Under the pieces are notes generated by a model. It saw only the letters and a list, made by a program, of their open reading frames with translations. It ran no database searches and was not told where the DNA came from. From Rodentolepis nana (Eukaryota > Platyhelminthes > Cestoda > Cyclophyllidea > Hymenolepididae), in assembly GCA_900617975.1 (NCBI GenBank), contig UZAE01012387.1, positions 1 to 17,455 of the forward strand: 17,455 bases of DNA. Reading direction: 5' to 3'. Made by a program: the position numbers and the translations under genes. Shown here in pieces: positions 17,349 through 17,455 of the stretch. The first letter of the stretch is position 1; each line of letters opens with the position of its first letter.

Positions 17349-17455
17349 GTCTTCTCCGGCCAATTACTACCTACAGAAAAGTAATATCAAATACTTAAAT
17401 AATTTCGCAAGCCAGTCTTGTCTACTTAAATATCCCAACGAGGTCCGGGCAAGTG

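Larger units (their letters stand above)
13638..17455. other. Upstream/intergenic region of the transporter, no confident gene
   Basis: AT-rich. It contains the possible promoter (14818-15010), a small ORF (14311-14508), three AT microsatellite tracts and a long palindrome. Open frames at 13780-13989 (plus, 69 codons) and 16071-16286 (minus, 71 codons) have no recognisable features. Confidence 0.6.

Noticed and set aside
1..17455. CRISPR array, operon, riboswitch or rRNA
   Set aside because: There are no regularly spaced repeats or prokaryotic signals, and the spliced gene shows the DNA is eukaryotic.

Overview
The window looks like nuclear DNA of an invertebrate animal. It is AT-rich (about two-thirds A+T by eye). 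It carries a spliced 10-exon gene with canonical GT-AG introns, LINE and SINE insertions with target-site duplications, and AT and GT microsatellites. There is no bacterial-style gene packing. Four introns are only 67-83 nt while others reach 2.9 kb. That bimodal pattern would fit a parasitic flatworm such as a tapeworm, but this is inference, and other AT-rich invertebrates are not excluded.

The main gene lies on the minus strand from 13622 (ATG) to 3561 (TGA). Its ten exons join into a 2031-nt frame of 676 codons plus stop, with every junction in phase. It encodes a 12-helix major-facilitator protein of the monocarboxylate transporter family (SLC16/MCT) with an unusually long loop of about 235 residues between helices 6 and 7. 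A 3' splice acceptor sits 13 nt upstream of the ATG, so the 5' UTR is itself spliced, in cis or in trans. A possible TATA/CCAAT promoter patch lies near 14.9-15.0 kb.

Three retroposed insertions all point along the plus strand. (i) A 5'-truncated LINE at 5778-6905 in intron 5 has a perfect 16-bp target duplication. It still encodes an intact RNase H domain and a C-terminal Cys/His knuckle. (ii) A SINE-like element of about 306 bp lies at 340-645, downstream of the transporter. (iii) A second copy of about 297 bp lies at 10914-11210 in intron 2. Both short elements have target duplications, start at the same 5' position, and share their last 75 or so bases with the 3' end of the LINE. This looks like a non-autonomous element parasitising the machinery of its partner LINE, and it is the most system-like signal in the window.

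Region by region: 1-339 holds a possible small cysteine-patterned exon on the minus strand. 340-645 is SINE copy 1. 646-3560 holds no intact gene, but has an unidentified decayed coding stretch at about 1243-1990, a GA/GT microsatellite and a possible old tail relic. 3561-13634 is the transporter with its intronic insertions, an intronic G-quadruplex motif in intron 4 and a small open membrane-like frame in intron 2. 13635-17455 is upstream and intergenic, with a possible promoter, one small secreted-looking ORF, AT microsatellites and a cruciform-forming palindrome.
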